Of a stretch of DNA of 64,000 nt, positions 1-11,505 are shown in pieces. The notes beneath the pieces were generated by a model. The model did not search any database. It saw nothing but the letters and a program-made list of their open reading frames with translations, and was not told where the DNA came from. The stretch's first letter is position 1, and each line of letters begins with the position of its first letter. The position numbers were made by a program, and so were the translations under genes. Where the stretch lies: the NCBI RefSeq assembly GCF_000687475.1, contig NC_057321.1:930001-994000 (forward strand). Reading direction: 5' to 3'. This DNA comes from Ustilaginoidea virens (taxonomy: Eukaryota; Ascomycota; Sordariomycetes; Hypocreales; Clavicipitaceae).

Positions 1-960
1 GAGCTGGTTAAAGATTTAAAATGCACGAGAGGTTGACCAGAGTAAAGATGTCAGGGAAATCTGATTCTAATTGTTGGTGACTATTCTATCTAGAAAGAGG
101 GAATTTTGGGCATATTTCTACCATTTTGAAAAAGTGGTTAAAAATAACAGAAAACCGCAAAAATAGCGAAAAACCCGACGAAAAGTCGTCCTGCCCAACC
201 GTGCCCAATCCGTGCCCAATGTCCTACCCAACCTAGCCCAGTGGCTTATAGCGATGTGCCGGATGCCCTATAACTGTTGGTGTCACATTAAGGGGTACCC
301 AGTTTGTACGTAGGGTCGCGCGCGTGGTATGATGTACCGGATGGTCACGAAGCAACGGATTCTATTGCTTTACTTATGACTATCTAAGAAAGCAGGAAAA
401 GGAAGCAAAAGAGGGGGAATTACACGATGTGGCCTTTTTGTGCGTGTGCCGCAGTCACGTGCACCGGCGCGGTCGGGTCGGGCTGCCCGTGTGCCCTACC
501 GGGCACAGGGGCAAAGGGGCCACATCGTATGCAGCGGTGCGCGGCACATCCGTCGCAAGGTGCCCAATTGGGCACCTTGTGACAGCGATTCCGACAATAA
601 CAGCCTACCGTACGGGCTAGAGGCCCTGTATTGGTATGCCGTAAAGGCCCGGTATAGCGGGAGACTGTATGTAGAAGGCCGAAAGTGTGGTATTAGCTAG
701 GTTTGCCCGTTTGGTAATCCCGTAGAAATGCGCCGCCTGTTGTGAAGCCCTGTGGCCCACTGTGACCGGCCGCTGTGGCCGGATGTGGGTCACTGTAGCC
801 GGTGCCGTGACCGGCGCCGTGGCCCACTGTAATCGGCGTTGTGGGGCGCTGTGGCCCCACTATAGCGCCTGGTAAAGCCACCGCGATATCTCAACGTAGA
901 GACGTCGTATAGTGACGAGACCAGTACCAAAATACAGCTAAAAAGGCGCTGATTTCAACA
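1..960 (-). repeat. Copia A0 3' LTR (left edge outside the window), split by a solo B LTR
   Basis: It matches the reverse complement of the 704-bp A1 LTRs (21212-21915, 28017-28720). It ends at 960 in tttcaaca, the complement of the LTR start TGTTGAAA. Positions 275-596 are a foreign solo LTR, with TSD ataac at 270-274 and 597-601. The part at about 720-870 is a GC-rich run of short degenerate units around cac(a/t)g and ccgg. Confidence 0.92.
275..596 (-). repeat. Solo LTR of Copia-like family B
   Basis: It starts tgttggtgtcac and ends gcgattccgaca, the reverse complement of the family B LTR termini (compare 48035-48375). It is flanked by perfect 5-bp duplications, ataac at 270-274 and 597-601, and has no internal region. 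This is the product of LTR-LTR recombination of a full B element inserted into the A0 LTR. The short ORFs it contains on both strands recur in every B LTR and are not genes. Confidence 0.93.
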
Positions 961-1375
961 CCCCTTCTGATTAGCAATATGGCTAATCCTAGCGTTAGAA
1001 TAAGAAGAAAGAAGTCCCTTTAAAAAATAAATGAGATTAAGACTATAGGGATTGCAGCCCTAATAGCTGCCAAAATATAGGGAATTTCAGTCTTGGAAGT
1101 GATTTAGTAAGTCCATCCGCAGGCATATCTATTGTGGGTAAATAGGATATTTTTACCAGGCCAGCTTGGGCCTTCTCACGTATATACCGGAATTTAAGCA
1201 AGATGTGCTTAGTGCGGGCATGCTGGTTTGGGTCATTAGCGTTTAAAATAGACCCTTGGTTATCGCAGTATAGTGGTATAAGCCGTTGAATATCGACCTG
1301 GATTTCTTTAAATAAATTAGATATCCACTCCACTTCGCGAAGTGCCTTAAGCATTACGTCAGACTCGGCTTTAAG

Positions 1376-1933
1376 TGTCAAAAGGGTTTCGCCTGCTAAG
1401 ATAATGCAGTATGCGAAGGATAAAGGCAGTGGAATGGTAAAATCGCAGTAAGGTAAAGTAACGGCACAGATAAGATACGAGACTAAGGCGTAGGGACAAT
1501 CTGATGTGCATTAATTCTGCATACTTGCTTGCGTGCATACATCCATACATTCCTCCCACTATTTGGGTAGGAATATCTAGGGATTTAAATACATAATAGT
1601 CCAACATAGAACATCCCTAGTGAAATCAATCTGACGTGAATATCGTGACCATACTGTGATATCATAGATATGTGGCGAAATGTGCATTTGTAGTGCATCG
1701 AGATTTGCGACGATAAAGTGGTGTGATCAATTTGTGATGCATCATACATTTGCGCGTGAGGGAATGTGTGTAAGTACTGGGTACTGAATTTTACTAGCAC
1801 TCGCCATATAAATATAAGTACTGAATGCTTAATACCTTTTTCAATCTGATGATGCGGCGATGCGTAGGAATTGTCGGCGATAGATATCCAAAAATAATAA
1901 AATAAAATAATAATAAATAATTTCATTCTGACA
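1376..1933. repeat. Solo LTR of a third, otherwise unseen LTR family (558 bp)
   Basis: Compared with A1, 558 bp interrupt the RNase H frame. The insert begins TGTCA and ends TGACA, and is flanked by ttaag at 1371-1375 and 1934-1938. Removing the insert and one copy of ttaag restores the sequence seen in A1. TG...CA ends plus a 5-bp duplication indicate a solo LTR. CpA and TpG are frequent here, unlike in most of the window, suggesting a recent or RIP-escaped insertion. No other copy is visible in the window. The two small minus-strand ORFs in it (1371-1607, 1585-1953) look fortuitous. Confidence 0.85.
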
Positions 1934-3379
1934 TTAAGTGTTGATAAAACCACAGTCGAAGACTATTTTGACCTCCAGCTAATAGGTCCACCATTCAAGG
2001 TAGTAAGATAACCACCAGTAGACTTAGAAGTCAGCCGGCACCCAGCAAAATCGCTGTCAGAAAATGCAGCTAATACTACGGTAGCTTTAGCGGCTCGGTA
2101 ACAAATGGCTGTATTTGCCGTACCAGCTAAGTAGCGAAAAGCGCCCTTAGCAGCATTAAGCTGTGTAGTGGAAGCCTGTTGCATATATCGTGACAGGTAT
2201 TGCGTTGGAAAGGCAAGGTCAGGTCTTGACATCATCATCAACCACATCGATGTCCCTACCAGCTGCTGGAATAAGTGTTGATTACTAGCATCCAGCGGCG
2301 TATTATCAGCCTCAGACTCAGCAAGTATAACGGGCTGTAGTGGGATTAGATGCGGTCGTACGTCCTTAAGGTTGAATTTCTCAAGGACTTCCGCAATAAA
2401 TTGCGATTGGTGCAGCCATAATAGGCCCTTTTCTCTATCCCTAATAATCTGCACTCCTAGAAAGAAGGAGGCAGGTCCTCGGTCTTCTATAGCATAAACC
2501 TTATGGAACTTGGCCTTAAGCTGGTCAATATAGCTAAGGTCCGGACCGACAATCAAGCAGTCATCCATATAGGTCACAATAAAGGTATGCATTCCTTTTT
2601 TATAGAAGACGGCAGCATCAGATAGTAACGACTTAAAACCCTCTTGCACTAGAAGGTCTTTTAACCGTAACTGCTACTCGCAAGGGCCTTATTTTAGCCT
2701 ATATAAGGCTTTCTTCAACAGTATGACCTATGATGCAGAGGGGTCATATCCAACCTTAGTAAGCAAGGCTAGAAGTCGACGACGCTGCTGGTCAGACCAT
2801 AAGGCTGGATTAGGTAAGAGTAGGCTTTCTGCAAATTCTAGAAAACCAGCTGGAATCTCCATATAGATTATCTCCAGCAGTTTACTATTTAGAAAGGCAC
2901 CAATAAAGTCGATTTACTCTATTTCCCAGTTATTTGCAGCAGCAAGAGTAAGGATGATCCTCTATATTGGTAGGATCGAAGTAGAGGCATAGGTTTCCGT
3001 AAAGTCTTGCCTAGATACCTGCATAAAGCCTTTGACAACTAATTGTGCCTTATATTTAACCGGGTTATTATTCGCATCTTTCTTCACACGAAAAATAGGC
3101 CGGTTGCGCAATATTTTCCTACTAGTAGGAATACTAGCCTTTGGAATAAATTGGAAGACATTTAAATCGATTAATTGCTCGAATTCCGAAAATAAGGCTT
3201 TAACCCAGCTATCCTTTTGTGGGTTATATAAGACTTCCTTCCAGCTATTAGGCACACCTTCTGGGGCCCGTTTTGCAGCCTTAATCTTTGCTGCACAGCA
3301 AATATCGTATATTTGCTGGTAAAAAGCATAGGAAGGGGGGAAATCCTATGTGGAAGCCTCTAGGAGGCTGCCTAGGTAT

Positions 3380-3455
3380 CCGAAAATGCCGTTATTTTTC
3401 GGCTGGGTGGGTGAGAACCCGAAAATGCCGTTGTTTTCGGCTGAGTGGGTGGGAA
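3380..3455 (-). repeat. Tandem duplication of a ~38-bp unit in the Copia A0 linker
   Basis: Two consecutive units each start ccgaaaatgccgtt and run through ttttcggctg(g/a)gtgggtg (3380-3418, 3419-3455). Each can fold through ccgaaaa/ttttcgg. A1 has one corresponding unit near 26130-26165, so this is a copy-specific expansion in the integrase-RT linker. Confidence 0.8.
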
Positions 3456-3497
3456 AATACCCTATTGGTCAGTTTATAGGTCAGACTATTGGTCAGT

Positions 3498-3828
3498 TGT
3501 CGGAATCGCTGTCGTAAGGTGCCCAATTGGGCATATTGCGACGAATGTACCGCGCACACCCGTTATGCATAATATGGCCACTTTTGCCCCTATGCCCCTG
3601 AGCCCGGTAAGGGCACGCGGGCAGTCCGGCCCGACCGCGCCGATGCACGTGACTATGGCACGCACAAAAAGGCCATATCGTGTAATTACTCTTTTGCTTC
3701 CTTTCTTTCCTCTGAGTTAGTCAGTCATAATCAAAGAAGTAATCATACCTTTAACCGGTGACCTCACGGTACTTAATACCACGCGTGCGACCCTACGTAT
3801 AACTGGGTACCCCGAGTTTATATCAATA
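3498..3828 (+). repeat. B1 5' LTR
   Basis: Begins tgtcggaatcgctgtcg and ends in tatcaata (caaca in other copies). It pairs with 10442-10772. Confidence 0.93.
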
Positions 3829-3838
3829 CTGATCAGTG
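3829..3838 (+). promoter_or_regulatory. Candidate primer-binding site of family B
   Basis: The sequence directly after the LTR is ctgatcagtg in both B1 and B2 (48376-48385), then the copies diverge. Position and conservation fit a primer-binding site. I could not match it to a tRNA. Its first 8 bases form the palindrome CTGATCAG. Confidence 0.45.
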
Positions 3839-4287
3839 GTGATAACTACTACTTATAGGATAATTACATCCCGCAAAGAATAGTGCATCACAGATCAGTA
3901 AGATTACTCTCGAAGAGACGATTTCTATTGCAAATCGTGCTAATTAGGAAGGCAGATAACCCATTCCGTTAAACGGTTATGCTGCTAACTAATTGGAAGA
4001 ACGATATAGACCTTTTCCACCTCTATCTATCACGAAGGAAGAAAATATACTAACTATTACGATCTTTAAAGATACCCTTAGTATATATAGGAGGCGGCTA
4101 ACCTATTCCGTTGAACGGTCACCTGCTTACTATAGGAGGCAAATAACCTATTCCGTTGAACGGTTATCTTGCTAACTAACCCCTTTATTTCTTTCTTTTA
4201 TCCCTATGGATACCCCTACGGATAAAAGCCCTCTTGCACTTTTTACAATACATCCCCCCCTCCTCTCAACACTATAGCACGATCACG

Positions 4288-7200
4288 ATTATCAATATCA
4301 CAACCGGCACTGCCCGAAAGGTTACAGCGATTTGCCCCCTTACTCAATGATAATTGGGCCACTGCGATAGAGCCAATTACCCCTAATGCCACCACTATAG
4401 CATTATACAACCGCCTGGCCTTCTTGGTCTATACCTATGAGAAGGATTATATTATTGACGACGACCTATAGGAACTATTCCACGAAGACTGTAGTAAATA
4501 GGATGAATAACTATTCAACCGCGTTAATCCTCCATTCCTACGCGAATTCCGCACATACCTACGGGATCACGGCGTATATATCGGAGCATCAGGCTCCATT
4601 ACAATACCTACCTTAATGGAATGCCTTCAACAACAACAGAACCCTAAATAGCCTCAAGAAGAGATCGACCGTTAGCTAGGCCGTAAGATATTCTAGTTAC
4701 GCCTTAACCCTTATAGGGAAGCATCAGTACCTATCGGCAATTTCGATAAGGAAGTTACAGGCTTACGGAATTCATCACGAGCACCCACAACAGTCATAAG
4801 AATATCATCACAAAGGCCCTCATAAGCCTTAACAACAAGGGACTTTATAATACTAATGGCACGATCATAATCGCAATAACCCATTATCCCCCCCCTCTAT
4901 ATTGAAAAAGCCTCTTCCCCCTGCCCCTACCGAAAAAGAAAGGGGCCGGTCCTAATAACCCAAAGGGAAGACGCCTATTTACAATAAGCCGCTATTTGAA
5001 ACAGGGGAAAGCTCCCAGCATCATCAATAACAATATATAACGGCCGACGAAGACTATAGCCCGACTGATCAAATATTATACCCTAGAGGTTATACCCCTA
5101 GCCGGGCTAGCTGAAGCGGCTATTCTAATACCCCTCGAGGTTATAGCATACCCAATAGAGCTCGGGTTACAGGCCCCAATAATATGCTTCCTTTAATAAA
5201 GGACCCTAAGGATTATACCCTCTAAGCCAATACCGCCCCTAATATCAGATATCACGAATCGCAATATCGCGGCCCACAGGCTTAAATGCCTCAACTACTG
5301 GCTCCAACGCCTCATCCGACAATACTAAGAATAGGCATGGCACCTAGCCCTTCCTGCTAATATCGGCCTACTTAGGCCGATAAACAGACCGTCTTAATGG
5401 GAGGACTAGTAAACCCGGACTAACCCGGGTTATAGGATAACCCAGCCAGAGATCCCGCCAGCCTACCGCAAGGCAACCGACAAGCTATTCTGGAATACCC
5501 TCCAGAATACCCCCAAGATCATACCTAAAAAGCCTACGCAAAGGCCGGGTTTAACCAAGAAGATCATTCCCAAACCAGGTTTAATAATATATCGAAGAAG
5601 ATATCTGACCTCTTATGTAGCTATCGTATAGAGGATAGATATAGCGGCAAAATGGATGACTTTATCGTATTAAAAGTCATCTCTTTTAAGAGCAAATGCC
5701 GCCTATTAGGATTGCCCGACTATATATTCGCTAGAGCTTTTTAAATCATACTAATCGGCGATGCTAAGACTTATTACTTTGATAATATTAAATGCATTCG
5801 CGATACCCTCACTTTTAATGATATAGTCCGTAAAATCAAGAACCATTTCGAAAATGAGAGCATAAAGCAATTCTATTTGCACTATTAGAATAAAACAATG
5901 CTCTAATTAATTATCGCGAAACATCCCGATAAATCAAAGCTAGAATGCCTTAATATCCTATTAGAAGAACTTTAACGCCTATATCATAGTCTTTTTCCCC
6001 CCTTTACAGCTGATATAGAGCTTTACCGACAAGTCCTTAATGCTATAAGGGATACCCCTGAGTATAGCCAGGCGCTATATCGACATACCCCTACATTCGA
6101 AGGCCTCGCTATTGACCTATAGCGATCCCTTTCCATCTACGAGACTACCCATATGACTCAATAGCATTATTTCCTTTAACAACAGCCTCAGCAACATCAG
6201 GATGTTAAAGATATTGATATCGCTGATAATATAGCGTTATTCACAGATCGTAGATACAGTTAATCCCACAGCCGGTATCAACGCCCCTAACGATACAGAC
6301 CCCCTCAACGCCGATTTAGCCCACATCAATAATATCAATAATAGAATCGTGCCCTTTCAGATAGGCCCCGTTAAAAATATTATTTCGTTTGCAACAAAAC
6401 AGGGTATTAGTTATCCAACCACTCTGCTAAAGAGCAATAAGAATCAAAGGACCGATAGATAAAGAACCGATCCTACTGTACTACCTTTAATAATAAAAAA
6501 TTCTATATTTTTTTATAGGAATACGAAGAGCCCGGGCCCTAAGGCCTTAAAGAAGAAGATATAGAGGCTAACCTTAACGATATCATCGGTAATATCAAAG
6601 TAATAATAGCAGGGGATACATAATGGGATGCAGAAAATACTGCCATACCGCAAATCATAGCCACTCAGTATTTCCAAGCCCCTACGTAAATAGAACCATC
6701 ATTATCTATTGAGATATTATAGGCCCTATAAGATGAATTATGCCAACACGCCTTCTTATAAATTAACCCCTTCCGAATACCCTCACCGAACCATAATTCT
6801 GCCTTTTTAGAAAAAGAACGCTACAGCGACCATACCTTCCGCGGAATCTTACTAGATATTGGCGCTTCAGGCCTATTAACAGCAGGCCTAGGTCAAGCAA
6901 AGGCCCTAATGCAATTAATAAAGACCCTAACTATCGAGACGACTGACAAGAAGCACATAGTGAACTTTGGCGCAGGCTCTGCTATATCTTCTGGTATACT
7001 AAATATCCCAATGATATTCGGCAATATCCCCTTTCACGTCCTTAATAGCAGCACCCCCTTCTTTTATTCTATTACGGATATAGATAGGATGGGTGTGAAG
7101 CTTAATAATATTGATAACCTATTAATCCAAGGGGATACTAAAGTTCTAATTATTAGGAAATAGGGATATCTATAGTGGACTCTCAATGCCATAGATACCG

Positions 7201-10181
7201 CAGCCTTCCACCTATCGTCATAGCAAATCCGTTAGTTTTATCATCGCTTTGGGCATCCTTCCATTGACAGGCTTACAAAAGTACTATAAAGAGCCGGCCA
7301 TAATAATATTGACCGCAGCATCATTAAAAGCATCACCCATATATGCCATTAATACCAAATAAACGTAAAGGCACCCAGCTGATTCAAATTTACACTTAAG
7401 GATGACTACTAATTTAACTATAAGATAATTGTAGATATCCTTTACCTTAATAATCGGCTGGTATTACATATTATGGATGCCGCAATAGGCTTCCAGGCAG
7501 CTAGGTTCCTTAATCTATAAAGACAGAAGGCCCGAGATATTTGGAATGCCCTTAAGGAATACTAGATTGATACTTACCTTGGCCTACCGGATTAGATAGT
7601 TTATAATGCCAGACCTAACTTCGCCTCTACCGAATTTCGCTATAATACCCGGCTTCTATCTATCAATGTGGATGAAATTCCTATAGAAGCCCATAATAGC
7701 ATTAGCAAAGTTGAGAGATACCACGCCCCATTACGCCAAGCCTATACCATCGTTAATAACGAAGTAGGCAACCTAATAATAAAGGAATAGAAATTACAGC
7801 TCGCTATAAAAGCTATTAATAATTCCGCTGGACCCAACGGTCTAGTGCCTACGTTACTAGTCTTTAGAGCATATCCTCAACTTACGGATAATTCACCCCC
7901 TAGCTTATCAGTATTATAACGTGCCTTAACGTTACGAAAGGCTACTAATAAAGCTAGGAAATGCCTCGCCAAACGCCAGGTTCACGATGCCCTCGCCCAA
8001 CGGAATAGCCCGGATATATAGCCTATCCACCGACTACCCCTATAATCCGACGTATGGGTATAGCGAGAGAAGGGTGGCTAGCATAAGCCATACCGGCTAA
8101 TCAGCCTCGGTGGTAAGACCTGTATCGTATAAATGCTATATAGCCCAGTCAAGTTCCGGTCAACGGTCGTCAAGCTATATAACCACGACCCTAACGATAC
8201 CGAAGATATTATCTATGCCGAAGGCCCGGCCCGCCCCGGCAGGTTAAAAGTCAGGATACCGGCTGCAGCCGCACCTCCAGCCGCGATAATACCTACAGCC
8301 GAGACATCATCGACGATACCTATAGTCGCGACATATCCATCGCCAGCCACTAGCCCTGATCAAGTCGGGCTAGTATCACCATCACTACCGCCAGCATGTG
8401 TAATATCCGATATTATAATCAATAAGGACCAAGAAGAGGCTTTCGTTAATGCTATCGCTTCCAATACTATTATTAATACCTCTTTCCTAACCGCAAAAGA
8501 GTAAGCCGACCTATAGCTTACTAGTCAATTACGCCGGGAAGGGAAGATAATAACCCTAGGAGCCCCCTTCGAACAATCTGACCGTATAGAGATAGAAGCG
8601 TTACAGGCCCGCGATATATTCCGATTTATTACCTTTGATATCGGTAAATATAAAGCCCAACGTCTCTTTAACTCACGTATAGTACAAGAGATTAAGGGCA
8701 AAGGCATAGATACGCCATATGAGAAGTCACGACTCGTCATATAAGGTCATAGTGATAATAAAAAGCAATTAATATTAACTCAGTCCCCCATAATCCAACG
8801 GGCTAGTCAACGGTTACTTATATCATTAGCCTCATCACTATAACGCTCTTACAGCTTATTCCTCTGGATACGTGATATCACACAGGCTTACGTGCAGTTA
8901 TCTACCACCCTCAACAGATCGATTATCGCCAAGCTACCTAAGCAGATAGCGCATTAATACCCCGATAATACGATTATGGAAGTGGTAAAGCCACTATACG
9001 GAATAGCTAAGGCAGGCACCCACTAGTGGGCGATATACTTCCGGCACCATCGCGAGAAGTTAGGCATAACCATATCCACCTATGACCCCTATTTGCTGAT
9101 ATCTGCCGGCAATAACCGTACTAATATTCCTGACCGCACTAACGATACTGACGTTCCTAACCGTACTGGCGATACCATATGCTTCGGTATCGTAGGTATG
9201 CAGACTAACAATACCCTCGGCCTAAGTGATAATGCCTTCTTCCAACAGGAAGAATTAGAGCTTACTAAGGCAGGCTTCAACGCCAAGTCTAAGATAAGGC
9301 TATCACCAACTATACCCCTAATATTCAACGGATGTATGCTGACGGTCACTACCAACGGCATAATAACATTATGCTAGAAAGGTCAAAGCATAAAGATCAC
9401 GACCATCGACAAGAATGCGCCTATAGCCCAGCGTAATTATGTCGAGCAATGCGCTCGCGTTGCTTACGTGGCTACGGTCTGCCAGCCCGAGGCGTCTTTT
9501 GACCTATCTATCGCGGCATAATACCAGCAACCTAACCCTAACGATATCGCGAGGTTAAACAAGCGCCTTCAATAGCAATACGATAACCAGGATCGTGGCT
9601 TACGGTACATCAATCTAGCCCTTACTACAGCTAAACTCTTTGTATTTATTAACGGATCCTTTGCTAATAATAAAGATTTAAGCTCCCAGATTAGTTACGT
9701 GATTATGCTAGGGAACGAGGTAGATACAGCGGATAATGCCTTCAACCTCATAGGTAATATCATTACTTACAGCTCTACAAAAAGTAAGCGTATAACACGC
9801 AGCGCACTCGCTTCAGAGCTATATAGTATGGTATAAGGGGTCGATATCGCATATGCGATAGGCACGACCCTAAACATAATTACTAGCAGGCTGGGACTAC
9901 CAAAGATTCCTACGGTAGTATGCATAGATTCTTTTTCGTTATACGAATGCCTTATCAAGCTAGGCACTACGAAAGAGAAGAGGCTCATAATAGATATCAT
10001 AGCCTTGCGATAGTCATACGAGCGCCGGGAAATCTATAAGATTCGCTAGATTAATGGGAACGATAACCTCGCCGATACAATAACCAAGGGAACGCCCAAT
10101 AAAGCCCTTAAGACCTTTATCGACCAAAATAAGGCTGTTATACGTATAGAAGGGTGGGTAAAAAGGCCAGTCAATATCTGA
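4288..10181 (+). pseudogene. B1 gag-pol polyprotein remnant (divergent Copia, QTDD-type RT)
   Basis: Gag runs from about 4290. It loses its frame around the C-run at 4885-4894 and is back in the pol frame by 5085. Gag ends in a Cys-rich motif near 6395-6430 (FVCNKTGC then H). The protease has D-I-G-A-S-G at 6858-6875. Integrase covers about 7200-7900: a GH-PS His/Cys region, VDILYLN (first Asp), YNARPNF (second acidic position, Asp mutated to Asn) and IEAHNS-KVERYH (Glu). RT spans about 8520-9380 and its catalytic box reads MQTNN at 9198-9212. The intact form is MQTDD, not the Copia YVDD. RNase H occupies about 9620-10100, with INGSFANN and the tail NDNLADTITKGT. Stop at 10179-10181. RIP-type stops throughout; inactive. 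Confidence 0.88.
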
Positions 10182-10423
10182 CTACATTTAGGAGGTATTA
10201 GTGATATCATATATGGCAAGTGTGCGGATTTTCCTATATTCAATATTATAAGCATTTAATGCTTTTACTGCTTTTACTGCTGCCCCTTTATTTTAGCTGT
10301 ACGGTATGATGCCGGCCGCGCGGCGCGACAGCGTTATCGGCGGCACAACCTGCCGAGACCGCGCCGCACTTTTCTTTCTATGTGTGCGCCTTACATCCTA
10401 GCGATTCCGATGTTTGCTTCTAT

Positions 10424-10434
10424 AAAAAGAGAAG
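10424..10434 (+). promoter_or_regulatory. B1 polypurine tract
   Basis: aaaaagagaag lies 7 bp upstream of the 3' LTR and recurs at the same place in B2 (about 62405-62415). This is the position for plus-strand priming. Confidence 0.6.
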
Positions 10435-10441
10435 CTGCTAG

Positions 10442-10772
10442 TATCGGAATCGCTGTCGCAAGGTGCCCAATTGGGCACATTGCGACGAATATGCCGCGCA
10501 CACCCGTTACGCACAATATAGCCACTTTTGCCCCTATGCCCCTGAGCCCGGTAAAGGCACGCGGGCAGTCCGGCCCGACCGCGCCGATACACATGACTAC
10601 GGCACGCATAAAAAGGCCACATCGTGTAATTACTCTTTTGCTTCCTTTCTTTCCTCTAAGTTAGTCAGTCATAATCAAAGAAGTAATCATACCTTTGACC
10701 GGTGACCTCACGGTACTTAATACCACGCGCGCGACCCTACGTATAACTGGGTACCCCGAGTTTATATCAACA
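10442..10772 (+). repeat. B1 3' LTR
   Basis: 331 bp beginning tatcggaatcgctgtcg, where RIP changed the initial TG to TA, and ending atcaaca. It is followed by the TSD tcagt. Small ORFs on both strands are shadows shared by all B LTRs. Confidence 0.93.
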
Positions 10773-10777
10773 TCAGT

Positions 10778-11064
10778 ATTAGAGGGAAATTGGCTTGTCT
10801 GTAATATGGATATCTATCATATCCGAGGTCGGATGTGTAAAGTTCCCCCTTAATTAGTAGGCCCTCAGGGGTACCCCTTTGCCCACTATAAATAGCTAAA
10901 AAGCATCCTCTATAAATTACAACTCGGGCCCCAAGGGGCTAGATTTCAAATTTAAGCTGTTGCCGCTTTACTCGCCGTTATTAGGGCAATCCCTATTGGT
11001 TTCTTTTCCTCCGCTTATTAATATACTTAAGTTTAGCGGGTATTCCTACCTAATTTAAGGTCAA
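10778..11064 (-). rRNA. 5' end of 28S (LSU) rRNA gene, RIP-degraded fragment
   Basis: The reverse complement of the LSU start is clear. The region of the common ITS4 priming site is at about 11010-11031 (tcctccgcttattaatat, G-to-A altered), followed by agcgggtattcctacc. Upstream on the plus strand are gatttcaaatttaagctgtt and actcgccgtta-tagggcaatcc. Identity is convincing from about 10895 to 11064. The part from 10778 to about 10890 is more divergent and may be LSU or junction sequence. Changes are mainly C-to-T and G-to-A, and no functional LSU follows. Confidence 0.88.
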
Positions 11065-11243
11065 CTCTTAAGAAGTTAGGCGTTTTACGGGTAATAGCCG
11101 CGCCACACTCTAAGTGCGAAGATAACTAAATTACTATATAAAGGAGGCTGCGATAAGACCGCTAATTTATTTCGGAGGCGGCCTGCCCGGGCTAGCGGGC
11201 AGGGCCGATCCCTAATACTAAACGCAAGAAAGAGCTTAAAGGT
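11065..11243 (-). other. ITS2 spacer, degraded
   Basis: The stretch between the recognisable 28S start and the 3' end of 5.8S has the expected length for an ascomycete ITS2. It is recognised by position only. It contains a GC-rich hairpin-like segment (gcctgcccgggctagcgggcag) at about 11180-11203. Confidence 0.8.
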
Positions 11244-11402
11244 TAAAATAACGCTCGAATAAGTATACCCGCTAAAATACTAGCAGGCGCAATATGCATT
11301 TAAAGATTTAATAATTTACTAAATTCTATAATTCATATTACTTATTATATTTTGCTATATTCTTCATCGATGCTAGAACTAAAAGATCTATTATTGAAAG
11401 TT
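11244..11402 (-). rRNA. 5.8S rRNA gene, RIP-degraded
   Basis: The reverse complement retains the fungal 5.8S order: gaaagtt at the 5' end (11396-11402), ttcttcatcgatgc (11360-11373), aattctataattcatattac (11323-11342) and aacgctcgaat at the 3' end. The ~159-nt length matches the family. Most differences are G-to-A or C-to-T on the plus strand. It is not expected to be functional. Confidence 0.93.
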
Positions 11403-11505
11403 TTAATTTATTTTGATTTGCAAAAATCCACTCAGATATATATTAGAAAATATAAAAGTTTTTTTAGTTATATCCTCCGGCGGGCGCCTGGTTTTAAGTG
11501 CCCTC
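11403..11505 (-). other. ITS1, distal part, interrupted by Gypsy1
   Basis: Spacer next to 5.8S. It stops at the Gypsy1 insertion, where ccctc (11501-11505) is repeated at 33291-33295. The rest of ITS1 is at 33296-33409. Joined, the spacer is about 217 bp. Confidence 0.88.

Larger units (their letters stand above)
1..3497 (-). mobile_element. Copia A0: 5'-truncated Ty1/Copia retrotransposon, minus strand
   Basis: This is the reverse-complement relative of the complete element A1 at 21212-28720. It holds the 3' LTR (cut by the window edge), the RNase H and reverse transcriptase end of pol and part of the integrase-RT linker. The 5' half (gag, protease, integrase, 5' LTR) is missing. The right limit is the B1 insertion at 3498. 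Beyond B1 the sequence is 28S rDNA flank instead of the rest of the element, so A0 was already truncated or rearranged before B1 arrived. Two solo LTRs interrupt it. Stops are TAG/TAA at former Gln/Trp codons, as expected from RIP, although CpA/TpG is better preserved here than in the LINEs and chromoviruses. Confidence 0.9.
1043..3497 (-). pseudogene. Copia A0 pol remnant (reverse transcriptase and RNase H)
   Basis: Read on the minus strand from about 3497 to the stop at 1043-1045. The RT is recognisable from about 3260 down to 1950: the N-terminal block beginning PNSWKEVL at about 3250, then the catalytic box YMDD at 2560-2571 (YVDD in A1). RNase H follows, with the GCRLTSKSTGGY block near 2000-2040. 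It is broken at 1934 by a solo LTR and resumes at 1370 with LKAESD, YCDNQGS and the terminal ADGLTKSL. In-frame TAG/TAA codons break it at several points. The order RT-RNase H at the 3' end is that of Ty1/Copia. It cannot encode a working enzyme. Confidence 0.9.
3498..10772 (+). mobile_element. Copia-like element B1, complete with two LTRs (7,275 bp)
   Basis: LTRs of 331 bp lie at 3498-3828 and 10442-10772. The target duplication is tcagt at 3493-3497 and 10773-10777. The order gag, protease, integrase, RT, RNase H is that of Ty1/Copia. Coding capacity is lost through many TAG/TAA codons and a likely slip at the C-run 4885-4894. It is the reference copy for family B, since B2 (48035-62763) is interrupted by Gypsy3. 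The two LTRs remain similar, with scattered C/T and G/A differences. Confidence 0.95.

Noticed and set aside
429..620. Small ORFs in B LTRs on both strands (also 3445-3720, 10380-10664, 47984-48265, 62127-62611)
   Set aside because: They coincide with LTR sequence, overlap on both strands and recur only because the LTR recurs.
1376..1933. hAT-type DNA transposon, because ttaagtgt (8 bp) flanks the insert
   Set aside because: No terminal inverted repeats beyond 5 bp and no transposase. TG...CA ends with a 5-bp duplication fit a solo LTR, and tgt belongs to the LTR start and the target continuation.
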